Shown piece by piece: positions 55,173 through 64,000 of a stretch of DNA of 64,000 nucleotides (the first letter of the stretch is position 1; each line of letters opens with the position of its first letter). The translations under genes were made by a program, and so were the position numbers. This DNA is from JANMJD01 sp963828405 (GTDB lineage: Bacteria; Actinomycetota; Acidimicrobiia; Acidimicrobiales; Ilumatobacteraceae): the NCBI GenBank assembly GCA_963828405.1, contig CAWHEG010000031.1, positions 2,108,001-2,172,000 of the forward strand. Reading direction: 5' to 3'. The notes beneath the pieces were generated by a model. That model worked only from the letters and a program-made list of their open reading frames with translations, ran no database searches and was not told where the DNA came from.

Positions 55173-58100
55173 GTGGCGCAGCGCAGTTCCTGGAGGTTGT
55201 TGGTCGTTGCCGCAGTGGCGGTGACGTCGCCGGGGATCCTCGGGTCGACGACGAGCGGGGCCCGAGCGCAGGGGTCGCGACCGGTGGTCGTCGGTTCGGA
55301 CAGCCGGTTGAACCGGCTGCCTCCCGGTCTGGCCGGCGATCCCGACGAGGTGATCACCGCCACTGTTCGGCTGACCGGTGAGCCAGTCGGGGCCATCGTC
55401 GGCGCGGCCGCCGAGGCCGGACGTGAGGTGGGCAAGGCGCAGCAGGGCGCGGCCCGCCGGTCGCTGGCCGCGGCCCAGCAGCCCGTGCGTGATCTGCTCG
55501 GCGCCCGCGGCGTCGAGGTGCTCCACGAGATGCAGGACGCGGTCAACGCCCTCGTGATGCGCGGGCCGCGTTCGGCGATCGCCGGCCTTGTCGACGTCCC
55601 GGGCGTCGAGGCCGTGTTCGAGGCGCGCAAGGTGACCCTGGCCAACGGGGCGTCCAACGCCCTCACCGGCGCGCTGGCGGCCTGGGAGGAGACGGGCCTC
55701 ACCGGCAAGGGGATCAAGATCGGGATCATCGACGACGGCATCGACTACCTCCATGCCGACTTCGGCGGCTCCGGTGACCCGGCCGAGTACGCCGCCAACG
55801 ACCGCTCGGTGATCGAGGAGGCAACGTTCCCGACGGTGAAGGTGGCCGGGGGCACCGACTTCGTCGGCGACGTCTACGACGCCAGCTCCGACGATCCGGC
55901 GCTGGCCGTACCGGCGCCCGATCCCGATCCGCTCGCCTGCGGTCACCATGGCACCCACGTCGGCGGCACGGCCGGCGGCCAGGGGGTCACCGCCGCCGGC
56001 GGCACCTTCACCGGTCCCTACACGGCGGCCGGCGTAGCCGGCCTGCGGATCGCCCCGGGGAGCGCCCCCGAGGCGACGCTGTACGCCTACAAGGTGTTCG
56101 GCTGCGACGGTTCGGTCGACGACCCGATCATCCTCGCCGCCATCGATCGGGCCATCGCCGACGACGTCGACGTGCTCAACCTGTCATTGGGCTCGTCGTT
56201 CGGCAACGCCGACGACGTGATCAACGAGGCGATGAACAACGCGGCGAACGCCGGGATCATGGTGGTCGCCTCGGCGGGCAACGAGGGCCCGAGCGGGTAC
56301 ATCATCGGCGGTCCGAGCACCGCCGACCGGGCGTTGTCCGTGGCGGCGATCGACGGCTCGTCGCCCACCTTCGCCGGCGCCGCGCTCGTCGGTACCGACG
56401 TGACCGGGATCAACGCCAACGGAGGCCCCCTGCCGATCACCGGCACGCTGCGCGTGCTGCGCGACGCCGCCGGCGGGGTGGGGCTTGGCTGCCTCCCCGA
56501 CGACTATGCCGCCGTCGTCCCCGGCGAGATCGTCGTCACCGGGCGCGGCGAGTGCGACCGGGTCGCCCGCGCCGTCAACGGCCAGGCCGCCGGTGCCGCA
56601 GGGGTGATCATGATCAACAACGCCCCCGGCCTGCCACCGTCGGAGGGCACGATCGACGGGGTGACGATCCCGTTCGTGGGCGTGGAGGAGTCCGCGTCCG
56701 CCACGATCGTGGCGCTCGACGGCACCGCGATCACCTTGGACGTGGTCGAGATCGCCAACCCCGGCTATCTCGCTGCGGCCTCGTTCACGTCGGCCGGTCC
56801 CCGCCCGGGCGACTCGGCCCCGAAGCCCGACATCGCCGCCCCCGGCGTGTCCCTCCTCTCGGCCGGGGCATCGACCGGGAACGGGGCGCTCACCCTCTCG
56901 GGCACGTCGATGGCATCACCGCACACCGCCGGCATCGCCGCACTGGTCCGCCAGGCCCACCCGGGGTGGAAGCCGGTGCAGATCAAGGCGGCGATGATGA
57001 ACACCGCCTCGGCCGGGGCGCTCGTCGACTTCGACCCGCGCCGCCAGGGCACGGGGCTGGTGCAGGTCGGTGCGGCGATCGCCACGCAAGCGATCGCCAC
57101 CACGACGCGCGGTCGCAACTCGGTGACGTTCGGCTACGAGCAGCTGCGCAAGGTGTTCCACGAGGAGCACTCGGTGGCCCTGCGCAACTTCACCTCGACC
57201 CCGGTCACCTACGACGTCGCCGCCAATGTGGTCGGTGATTCGCTCGGCGCCGTGGTCGGTGTGCGGCCGTCCGTCGTCACGGTCGCAGCGGGCCGGAGCG
57301 CCCAGTTCAAGGCCGTGCTCGACATCGATCCCACGGCTGTCGCCGCGCTTCCTCCGGCCGATGCCTCGATCCTCGGCGACCTCGTGTCGATCCGCGGCCT
57401 GATCGTCGCCACACCGCGGGAGGCGGCCGCCGGGATCTACCCGCTGAGCATCCCCTTCGGCCTCGTGCCCCGTGGCCTGTCGTCGGTCGGCGCATCCCCG
57501 GGGAAGCGGCAGATCTCGGTGTCGAACCGGGGCATCCACGCCGGCAGCGCCGATGTCTACGCCTGGCAGCTGTCGGGTTCGCAGGGCGGAGCCCCCCGGT
57601 TCGACATCCGTGCCGTCGGCCTGCAGCAGCTGCCGGGTGAGGCGGTCGGAGCCGATCCGGGCGATCACCTGATGGTGTTCGCGGTGAGCACGTACGGTCG
57701 CTTCGACAACGCCGCCGAGGGTGAGATCGACGTGCTCGTCGACACCGATGCCGATGGCGGCCCGGACGTGGCCGTGGTCAGCGTCGACGAGGGTCTGGTC
57801 ACCACGGGCACCTTCGACGGCGTGGCGCTGACCTTCACCATCGACCTGGCCACCGGCGCGCAGATCGGCTCGGCGTTCGCCACGACGGCGTCGATGAACG
57901 GCTCGACGTTGTTGCTGCCGACGCTCGGCAGCTGGATCGGCGCCGACAAGTTCAGCTACACCGTCGAGTCGCTCGACTCGGTCATCGCCGGTCAGTCGGA
58001 TTCGGCGTCGGGCACGGCGTCGTGGGACATCGCCCGCCCACCCGTCTCGACGGGCGACTACGTGACGCTCGAGCCCGGCGACGCCGTCGGCGTGTCGGTC

Positions 58101-58220
58101 ACCTCCAGCAGCAGTGCGTTGGCGAAGACGCCGGTGCTCGGCTGGATGGTCGTCACCTCCGACGACTCCAACGGGGCGGCCCAGGCCAACCTCGTCGCCC
58201 TCGAGGACGTCGGCAGGTAG
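55173..58220 (+). CDS. secreted subtilisin-like serine protease (S8) with PA domain
   Basis: 1015 residues. Signal peptide WRLLVVAAVAVTSPGILG with cleavage near GARAQG; I9-like prodomain; catalytic Asp in IGIIDDGIDYLH (about residue 188), His in GHHGTHVGGTAGG (about 258) and Ser in LSGTSMASPHTAG (about 578). A protease-associated domain (about 410–525) is inserted between His and Ser; Fn3-like and beta-rich C-terminal regions follow. GTG 55173 is chosen over 55149 because GGGAGG lies 5 nt upstream and the signal peptide starts cleanly. Exported nutritional or surface protease. Confidence 0.92.
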   Translation: MAQRSSWRLLVVAAVAVTSPGILGSTTSGARAQGSRPVVVGSDSRLNRLPPGLAGDPDEVITATVRLTGEPVGAIVGAAAEAGREVGKAQQGAARRSLAAAQQPVRDLLGARGVEVLHEMQDAVNALVMRGPRSAIAGLVDVPGVEAVFEARKVTLANGASNALTGALAAWEETGLTGKGIKIGIIDDGIDYLHADFGGSGDPAEYAANDRSVIEEATFPTVKVAGGTDFVGDVYDASSDDPALAVPAPDPDPLACGHHGTHVGGTAGGQGVTAAGGTFTGPYTAAGVAGLRIAPGSAPEATLYAYKVFGCDGSVDDPIILAAIDRAIADDVDVLNLSLGSSFGNADDVINEAMNNAANAGIMVVASAGNEGPSGYIIGGPSTADRALSVAAIDGSSPTFAGAALVGTDVTGINANGGPLPITGTLRVLRDAAGGVGLGCLPDDYAAVVPGEIVVTGRGECDRVARAVNGQAAGAAGVIMINNAPGLPPSEGTIDGVTIPFVGVEESASATIVALDGTAITLDVVEIANPGYLAAASFTSAGPRPGDSAPKPDIAAPGVSLLSAGASTGNGALTLSGTSMASPHTAGIAALVRQAHPGWKPVQIKAAMMNTASAGALVDFDPRRQGTGLVQVGAAIATQAIATTTRGRNSVTFGYEQLRKVFHEEHSVALRNFTSTPVTYDVAANVVGDSLGAVVGVRPSVVTVAAGRSAQFKAVLDIDPTAVAALPPADASILGDLVSIRGLIVATPREAAAGIYPLSIPFGLVPRGLSSVGASPGKRQISVSNRGIHAGSADVYAWQLSGSQGGAPRFDIRAVGLQQLPGEAVGADPGDHLMVFAVSTYGRFDNAAEGEIDVLVDTDADGGPDVAVVSVDEGLVTTGTFDGVALTFTIDLATGAQIGSAFATTASMNGSTLLLPTLGSWIGADKFSYTVESLDSVIAGQSDSASGTASWDIARPPVSTGDYVTLEPGDAVGVSVTSSSSALAKTPVLGWMVVTSDDSNGAAQANLVALEDVGR

Positions 58221-58251
58221 CGGGCCGACAGACGTTCTGCGGGCGGCGACC

Positions 58252-58827
58252 TCAGTCGATGATCCGCAGCTCGACCGGAGGGCGGGCCGGTGGCGGGACC
58301 ACCGACGTTGCCCAACCGAGGTAGGTGAGCGAGACGATGAACGTGCCGGCCTCGAACCCGCACAGCTCGGCTACCGCGTCGTTGGTGCCCCTCGGGCACG
58401 ACCCCCAGTAGGTCGCCAGGCCCTTGGCCGTGGCGCCGAGCATCAGGTTCTGCAACCCTGCCGCCGCGGCGTCACGGTTCTCGGCGGTGCGCACCGGGCT
58501 GTCGCCGGGCGCCGAGCCGAGGATCAGTGTCGCCGGCGTGCGGAGGTACTTGCGCCGCGCCTTGTCGACCTTCGACGGCTCCTCGCCCTGTGCCGCGAGG
58601 ATGTCGGCGATCGTGGCGCCCAGCCGGGCCCGGGCCTCGCCGGTGAGCAGGGCGAACCGCCATGGCCAGGTGCGCTTGTGGTTGGGGGCCCACTGCACCA
58701 GCTCGCAGAGCTGCCCGACCAGGTCGACGGGCACCGCACGTGTCGGGTCGACGAGCATGCTGGTGCGCCGCGCCCTGACGAGTCCGGCGAACTCGTCGAA
58801 TGCCATCGGTCCTGGGGTGTCGATCAT
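58252..58827 (-). CDS. nitroreductase-family FMN oxidoreductase
   Basis: 191 residues. RRTSMLVDPTRAVP (FMN phosphate region), WAPNHKRTWPWRFALLTGE and the C-terminal ATYWGSCPRGTN/AELCGFEAGTFIVSL typical of the nitroreductase fold. Acts on nitro or quinone compounds using NAD(P)H. ATG 58827 is chosen; the frame extends to 58953. It lies 85 nt downstream of an MFS exporter on the same strand. Confidence 0.82.
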   Translation of the reverse strand: MIDTPGPMAFDEFAGLVRARRTSMLVDPTRAVPVDLVGQLCELVQWAPNHKRTWPWRFALLTGEARARLGATIADILAAQGEEPSKVDKARRKYLRTPATLILGSAPGDSPVRTAENRDAAAAGLQNLMLGATAKGLATYWGSCPRGTNDAVAELCGFEAGTFIVSLTYLGWATSVVPPPARPPVELRIID

Positions 58828-58912
58828 GCGCACCAGGATGGCCTCGGCGCGCCCCGATCGCCACCCCGGCGGGAGCGGACCCGACATCACCCGCCCGGGC
58901 CCAGAACGATGG

Positions 58913-60103
58913 TCAGGCGCCCGCCCCGGCCGGGGACGTCCGCAGCGAGCCATCGCGCATCGCCCAGTCGCCCCCGGCCAGCGCCCGGGCGATCAGACAG
59001 CAGGCGATCATCGCCAACGCCGTGGCGCCGTAGGCGGACTGGCGGCCGTGATGCTCGTACAGGTACCCGGCGATCAGCGCGGTCACGCCGCCTGTGAGGG
59101 TCTCCATCCCGCCGAGGAGGCCGTGGCCAGCGGCCTGGCGGTCGGCGGGCAGGGTCATCCCGGCGGCGATCGACGAGCTCGACACGCACATCCCGTCGAC
59201 GACGGCGTGGAACATGGCGATCAGGAACATCTGCTCGACACCGGTCATCACGCCGTACCCGGCGATGAACCCCGATTCGAGGATCAACCCGTAGATCCCG
59301 ACGCGGAACGGCCCGACGCGCTGGGCGACGCGCCCGCTGATCCGGCCCATGAGGATCAGCGGGACGGCGAACAGGGTGATCCCGAGGTTGGCGACCCAGG
59401 TCGCCGCTTGCAGGTCGTCGAGCACCAGGGTCCACAGGGCGTCGAACGTCCCGATCATCAGGAACACCCCGCATCCCGTGGCGACGGCCGCAGCGTACGG
59501 GCGATGGCGGAGCAGGTCGAACGCCAGACTGGGCGTCGGTTCGGCGTCGGCGTCGACCTCGTGGAGCGGGATGCGGATGACCAGCGGCAGGCAGGCGAGC
59601 GTCACCGCGCCGACGAAGAGGAACGGAGCGGGCAGGCCGAACGGTCCCGCCAGCACCGCGGAGATCGCCGGGCCGATGGCGAAGCCGAAGATGTCCGCCG
59701 AGAGGATCAGGCCCAGGTTGCCGCCCATGTCGCCCTGATCGCTGAGCACGACCACCCTGCGGATCGCCGGATGGGCGATGCCGATCCCGACGCCCATCAC
59801 GAGGCGCCCGATCAGCAGCTGCGGGGCCGCCGTGCCGAAGGCCATCACCAGCAATCCGACCAGGTTGACCAGCACACCGCCGGCGATGAACACCCGGACG
59901 TGACCGCGGTCGGCCAGCGGGGCGAGGAAGAACTGCGCCAGCACCGACGACAGGAAGCCGACGGCCACCAGCGCGCCGAGCGCCGTCTCGGCGAGCACGT
60001 AGCGGTTGCGGTAGTCGTCGAGCAGGGTGAACAACACCCCGTAGCCCGACGCCATCACCGCGGTCAGCGCCGAGCAGGCCAGGATGGTCGTTCGGCCGCG
60101 CAC
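58913..60103 (-). CDS. MFS transporter
   Basis: 396 residues, 12 membrane segments. Motif A-like LAPLADRGHVRVFIAGG; DLLRHRPYAAAVATGCG in the central loop. Drug-efflux-type MFS; substrate unknown. GTG 60103 follows TAGCGT by 7 nt, so it can be transcribed independently, although it lies only 57 nt after the SOS-promoted gene. Confidence 0.85.
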   Translation of the reverse strand: MRGRTTILACSALTAVMASGYGVLFTLLDDYRNRYVLAETALGALVAVGFLSSVLAQFFLAPLADRGHVRVFIAGGVLVNLVGLLVMAFGTAAPQLLIGRLVMGVGIGIAHPAIRRVVVLSDQGDMGGNLGLILSADIFGFAIGPAISAVLAGPFGLPAPFLFVGAVTLACLPLVIRIPLHEVDADAEPTPSLAFDLLRHRPYAAAVATGCGVFLMIGTFDALWTLVLDDLQAATWVANLGITLFAVPLILMGRISGRVAQRVGPFRVGIYGLILESGFIAGYGVMTGVEQMFLIAMFHAVVDGMCVSSSSIAAGMTLPADRQAAGHGLLGGMETLTGGVTALIAGYLYEHHGRQSAYGATALAMIACCLIARALAGGDWAMRDGSLRTSPAGAGA

Positions 60104-60110
60104 CGAGGCG

Positions 60111-60116
60111 ACGCTA
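60111..60116 (-). promoter_or_regulatory. leaderless -10 element of the MFS gene
   Basis: TAGCGT on the minus strand, 7 nt before GTG 60103. Confidence 0.45.
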
Positions 60117-60160
60117 GTGCCGAGGCGGTTGATTGCCCGGGCCGGTGGCAGTCGTGGCGA

Positions 60161-60934
60161 TCAGGAGGTGAGCGTCTCGATCGCCATCACGGCGACCTCG
60201 CCCTCGACGGCGGAGCCGAGGTCGGTCTGCCAGCCCCCGTCGCCTCGCTGACGGCGGGCGAGCAGGCGCCGGGCACGACCGGCGGCGTTCGAGTGCGGCA
60301 TCGCCAGGGCGGCCCAGGCCAGCCACGCGGGGTCGAGCTCGTCGATCACGTCGACGACCGGGTCGAGCGCGGCGAGGGCCAGGTCGTCCTCGCCGACCGT
60401 CGCCAGGACGCGCGCCGTCAGCCACTGCGCGGCGATCGGCCCGGCGAGCGAGCCGTCGGTGCGCAGCCGGCGACGAAGGACCTCGGCCGCCCGGCGCACG
60501 GCGGCGCCGTTGACGCCCACCAGCGTGGAACCGCAGAGGGCCGTGAGGTAGACCCGGCACTCGAGGGTGTCGGCCAGCCATGGAGGCCGGGGGCCGGGGG
60601 TGACCTCGTCCCATGACCCGTCGGCCTGCTGGTTGGCGAGCAGGAACCGGGCGCCCTCGAGGCGCATCTCCCGCAGCCCGTCGCCCGGGCCGAGCCCGCC
60701 GAGTCGGGCCAGGGCGTGGCACGTGCCCTCGAGCGAGCCGTAGGGACGCGACCAGCAGGCGGCCCAGGCGCCGTCGGCGAGCTGCCCGCCCGAGAATCTG
60801 GCCAGCAACCCCTCGTCCGGGACTTCGCGGCGCAGCCGGAAGGCGACCCGCGCCCGGTCGAGACGACTCCCGTGCCGCTCGACGAACTCCTCGGCCCTGG
60901 CTACGGTTGCATCGAACTCACGTGCGGCGATCAT
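60161..60934 (-). CDS. prenyltransferase/squalene-cyclase-like helical-repeat protein under an SOS promoter
   Basis: 257 residues, all-helical. QW-like repeats ARFLLANQQADGSWDE (about residue 100) and ARRLLARRQRGDGGWQTD (about 230), plus LARLGGLGPGDGLREMRLEG, resemble the terpenoid cyclase/prenyltransferase alpha-alpha toroid. It is far shorter than true cyclases (600–700) and has no DxDD motif, so an intact cyclase is unlikely; a binding or transfer role is possible. The ATG directly follows a LexA-box promoter. No signal peptide. Confidence 0.8.
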   Translation of the reverse strand: MIAAREFDATVARAEEFVERHGSRLDRARVAFRLRREVPDEGLLARFSGGQLADGAWAACWSRPYGSLEGTCHALARLGGLGPGDGLREMRLEGARFLLANQQADGSWDEVTPGPRPPWLADTLECRVYLTALCGSTLVGVNGAAVRRAAEVLRRRLRTDGSLAGPIAAQWLTARVLATVGEDDLALAALDPVVDVIDELDPAWLAWAALAMPHSNAAGRARRLLARRQRGDGGWQTDLGSAVEGEVAVMAIETLTS

Positions 60935-60941
60935 GAATCCG

Positions 60942-60971
60942 ATTCTGGTCGAACACGTGTTCGTCTGTCAA
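60942..60971 (-). promoter_or_regulatory. SOS (LexA-type) promoter of the QW-repeat gene
   Basis: Minus strand: -35 TTGACA (60966–60971, perfect), 18-nt spacer that contains the palindrome CGAACACGTGTTCG (60950–60963), and -10 CAGAAT (60942–60947), 7 nt before ATG 60934. The palindrome fits the LexA consensus CGAACRNRYGTTYG at every specified position. LexA binding would block polymerase directly. Confidence 0.75.
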
Positions 60972-61016
60972 CACCCCGCAGGTCGAGATGTCCGCAGCCG
61001 CCGTGGACGGGCGATC

Positions 61017-62268
61017 TCAGTTGCGCCGTGCGGCGCGATCGGCGCGTGCCTCGGGGATGAGGATCACGGCCGAGACGACCATCAGGACGGCGGCGACGTA
61101 GGCCACGCCGTGGAGCGAGAAGCGCTCGACGACGGCGAAGGCGATCAGCGGGGCGAACAGGGCGCGCACGCCGGTGAAGAACGTGTGCAGCCCCATGTAG
61201 TCGGCGACCCGGCCGGGCGGGGCGAACTTGGTGACCCACAGGCTCCACATCAGGTCGCCGCCGGCCGTGGCCACGCCGAGGGTCACCGATCCGATGATCA
61301 GCCCGATGTCGCTGGCCCCCGAGAAGAAGGCGGCGACGTAGAGGGCGAACAGCGCATTGACCGCGCTGCGCGCGGCGAAGAACGACACCCGGTCGAACAT
61401 CACGCCGAACACGGGGAGCAGGGCGAGCCTCACGAGCGCCGGGATCGTGACGGTGAGCAGCACGATCTCGGCCGGGCTGGCCGAGACGCCGTACCTCGCC
61501 ACGGCGAGGTACTCCACCCGAAGCGGCACCAGCATCAGGTTGCCGAATCCCATCAGCATCCACGAGGCGAGCGTGAGACGGAGTTGGCGGTCCTCACCGA
61601 GGAGGTGGAAGTGCGGCCACGGCCGGTCGGCGCCCGGGATCCGGGGGAGCGACTCGGAGGGGATCTGCGCCTGGAACAACGCGGCGAGGATCATCGCCGC
61701 ACTGCCGACGACCACGATCATCCGCCACGATCGCGGGTCGTCCTCGAGCGCTGCGCCCATCGCCAGGCCGGCCAGCGCCGACACGGCGACCTTCAACGCC
61801 ATGCCCCGCCCGACTCGGCGTCCGCGTTCGCCGACCGGGAAGTTGCGCTCGTAGGTGGCCACGATCAGCGGCATCGAGACGTTCATCGCGGCGACGGCGA
61901 CGATCGCCCCGATCGTGAAGGCGACGATCGCACCCCCTGACGGCGACGGCGAAGCCGGCGGCGCCGACCAGCGAGATCACCGCGGCGACGGTCATCGCCG
62001 GGCGGTGCGAGCGCCGGGCCGCCGCGGTGACGAAGGGGGAGGCGAGCAGACCGACCCCGCCCGCCGCGGCGATCATCCCCTTGAGCTGTCCCGATGCGCC
62101 GAACCGGGTGATCGCGATGGTCAGCAGGACCGAGGTCTCGAGCGGTAGGAGCACGCCCAGCGGCACCGAGCGGGCCAGATCGGCGACCTGGGTGCGGTGC
62201 ACGATGCTCGGATCGTCACTCGGATGCCGCTCGGCGAAGGGCGGTCCGTGAGTCACGATCGTCGGCAC
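61017..62268 (-). pseudogene. MFS transporter, frameshifted in the middle
   Basis: The N-terminal part (from GTG 62268: PLGVLLPLETSVLLTIAI … MTVAAVISLVGAAGFAVAV) and the C-terminal part (MNVSMPLIVATYERNFPVGE … VDYMGLHTFF-like helices to 61017) lie in different frames. Removing one base of the C5 run at 61933–61937 makes the joint read VRGAIVAFTIGAIVAVAA, a plausible membrane helix, and restores a 416-residue transporter. Real decay or consensus error. An ACGCTA element on the plus strand (TAGCGT, 62290–62295) is a candidate promoter. Confidence 0.75.
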
Positions 62269-62449
62269 GTCTCGGCGGTGATCGCCCCGACGCTACCAAG
62301 GCCCTGCCGCCGATCGAGGAGCATCCACGCCCCGCCGCCGCCGGGGGCCGTGGATGACACGCAGGGGTGGTGGAACGCCAGAACCCCGGATGCGATCGAC
62401 CGCCGCCGCCGGGGTCGTCGGCGGGCCGAGGGGGCTGCGACACTGCGCG

Positions 62450-64000
62450 ATGCCCGAAGATGCCCGGCCGGCCGACGGAGCGCCCGCCCGGATGCCCCGC
62501 CACGTCGTGGTCGTGCTGCTCGACTCGCTCAACCGGCACATGCTCGGCTCGTACGGCGGCGACGAGTTCGAGACGCCCAACCTCGATCGGTTCGCCCGCG
62601 ACCATGCGGTGCGCTTCACCGGCCATGTGACGGGCTCGCTGCCGTGCATGCCTGCCCGCCACGACATCCTCTGCGGAGCGCTCGACTTCCTGTGGAAGCC
62701 CTGGGGGTCGGTCGAGCTGTGGGAGGCCCCGGTCACCCGGCTGCTCGACCATGCCGGGGTGACGACGATGCTCGTCACCGACCACCCCCACCTGTTCGAG
62801 ACCGGCGGCGAGAACTACCACACCGACTTCTTCGGCTGGGAGTACCTGCGGGGCCACGAGGGCGATCCGTGGAGGACCTACCGGGATCCCTCGTGGATCG
62901 GCTCGCCGACCACGGCGCCCGCCGGCACGGGTGACTGGTACTGGCGACGGACCCGCGGCGTCGACATGCCGGAGCGGGCCTACGACCGGGCCCGCACCTT
63001 CTTCCGCGCCGAGGAGGACTTCCCCGGACCGCGGACGATGTCGAGCGCCGCCCACTGGCTGCGCGAGGCGGCCCCCCACCACGACCGTTGGTTCCTGTTC
63101 GTCGACGAGTTCGATCCCCACGAACCGTTCGACACGCCCGAGCCGTGGACGGGGCGCTACGAGGACGGCGGCTGGGACGGCGAGCGGATCATCTGGCCGC
63201 CCTACGACGACGGCGCCATCGCCCAAGGGCGGCTCACCGAGGCGGAGGGCCGCCACATCCGCGCCAACTACGGCGCGAAGCTGTCGATGATCGACCACTG
63301 GTTCGGCGAGGTGCTCGCCGCCCTCGACGCCGGGGAGATGTGGCAGGACACGGCGGTGATCGTCTGCACCGACCATGGCCACTACCTGGGGGAACGGCGC
63401 CGCGGGCGCGACGTGTGGGGCAAGCCCGGGGTGCCCCAGTTCGAGCCGCTCGGCCACATCCCGCTGCTCGTCCACTGGCCCGGGGCGCCCCCGGGCACGA
63501 CCTGCGACGCGCTGACCACCAACGTCGACCTGCATGCCACGATCTGTGACGTGTTCGGAGTCACCGCCGGCCACCGCACCCATGGCACGTCACTCGTGCC
63601 GCTGCTCATCCGGGAGGCGCCGGCGATCCGCGAGTGGGCGATCGGGGGCGTCTACGGCAACTGGGTGCAGGTCACCGACGGCGTCCGCAAGTACGCCCGG
63701 GCGCCGATCGGCGACGGCTTCCCGATGGCGATGTGGTCGAACCGCTGGTCGACGATGCCGGTGCACGGGGTGACGGTTCCGCTGTTGCCCGTTCCCGACG
63801 ACCGGGCGACCCTCGAGCGGATGCCCGGGTCGACGATCCCGGTCATCCGTCAGCCGTTCCGCCCCGGTGATCTCGTCCCGTTCTGGGCCGGGAGCGCCCG
63901 CATCGTCGGCGACCACCACCTGTACGACCTCTCCGTCGACCCCGACGAAGGCGAGAACCGCGTCGGTGAGGCCGTCGAGGCCGAGATGATCGAGGTGCTG
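62450..64000 (+). CDS. sulfatase (formylglycine type), cut by the right edge
   Basis: 517 codons are visible with no stop before the edge. Metal motif VVVLLDSLNRHMLGSYGG, formylglycine motif LPCMPARHDILCG (CxPxR, with Cys), VDEFDPHEPFD, and CTDHGHYLGERR close the active site. Cys-type sulfatases need an FGE maturase, not seen here. The ATG 62450 is chosen by length; the N-terminus has no signal peptide, so a cytosolic location is suggested. Nothing recognisable lies between 62296 and 62449. Confidence 0.88.
   Translation, partial: MPEDARPADGAPARMPRHVVVVLLDSLNRHMLGSYGGDEFETPNLDRFARDHAVRFTGHVTGSLPCMPARHDILCGALDFLWKPWGSVELWEAPVTRLLDHAGVTTMLVTDHPHLFETGGENYHTDFFGWEYLRGHEGDPWRTYRDPSWIGSPTTAPAGTGDWYWRRTRGVDMPERAYDRARTFFRAEEDFPGPRTMSSAAHWLREAAPHHDRWFLFVDEFDPHEPFDTPEPWTGRYEDGGWDGERIIWPPYDDGAIAQGRLTEAEGRHIRANYGAKLSMIDHWFGEVLAALDAGEMWQDTAVIVCTDHGHYLGERRRGRDVWGKPGVPQFEPLGHIPLLVHWPGAPPGTTCDALTTNVDLHATICDVFGVTAGHRTHGTSLVPLLIREAPAIREWAIGGVYGNWVQVTDGVRKYARAPIGDGFPMAMWSNRWSTMPVHGVTVPLLPVPDDRATLERMPGSTIPVIRQPFRPGDLVPFWAGSARIVGDHHLYDLSVDPDEGENRVGEAVEAEMIEVL

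Overview
The window is about 70% GC and densely coding, with C/G-rich third codon positions and short intergenic gaps. The conserved block comEC–holA–rpsT–lepA, an OmpR-type two-component system, a group II truncated haemoglobin, an F420-type LLM oxidoreductase domain and a Tat lipoprotein polyamine binder all point to an actinobacterium. My best inference is an Acidimicrobiia-like lineage; no rRNA is present to settle this. I see no tRNA, rRNA, CRISPR, prophage or transposase. It looks like chromosomal backbone rather than an island.

Layout. 1–4833: DNA uptake/replication/translation block (comEC, holA, rpsT, lepA). 5044–6455: a 13E12/DUF222 HNH gene behind a LexA (SOS) box, frameshifted before its HNH core. 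6514–12314 (minus strand): a six-gene redox operon made of a response regulator, a sensor kinase, an Asp/His-rich secreted protein, a ferric-reductase-like membrane flavoprotein, an FMN-binding (flavinylated) protein and its ApbE flavin transferase. 12396–21767: MFS pump, HisD-like dehydrogenase, a small protein, trHbO globin preceded by a 9-codon leader ORF, SpoU methyltransferase, D-aminoacylase-like amidohydrolase, M23 lipoprotein, TauD dioxygenase and a group II decarboxylase. 21796–24361: transsulfuration pair (cystathionine beta-synthase plus gamma-synthase/lyase). 25079–26316: ECF sigma/anti-sigma pair. 28490–32121: heterodimeric ABC exporter with one degenerate ATP site. 32122–35379: cold-shock protein, YceI protein, leucyl aminopeptidase. 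35634–39745: inositol-dehydrogenase-like, SDR, fatty-acid-hydroxylase-like and proline-racemase-family enzymes. 40296–45946: polyamine-type ABC importer with a flavin amine oxidase. 45995–49492: rhodanese–ThiF fusion, class II aldolase, site-2 protease. 49464–53411: a kinase–LLM fusion and, divergently, a Rieske oxygenase plus sarcosine-oxidase-like pair. 53507–58220: methylmalonyl-CoA mutase large subunit and a secreted subtilase. 58252–62268: nitroreductase, MFS, an SOS-promoter-controlled QW-repeat protein and a frameshifted MFS gene. The right edge cuts a formylglycine-type sulfatase.

Two cross-window patterns stand out. First, many genes have a TANNNT element 6–8 nt before an ATG/GTG, the signature of leaderless transcripts; it fixes several starts and exposes two tiny leader ORFs whose stop codons overlap the next start. 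Second, three genes carry single-base frameshifts in or next to short C/G runs, which could be real decay, phase variation or consensus error.

The least-explained finding is a LexA-type palindrome sitting inside a TTGACA/CAGAAT promoter in front of a prenyltransferase/squalene-cyclase-like protein. I know of no precedent for SOS control of such a gene. The extracytosolic flavin-transfer operon with its own two-component system and the kinase–LLM fusion with its leader ORF are the other places where an undescribed system could sit.
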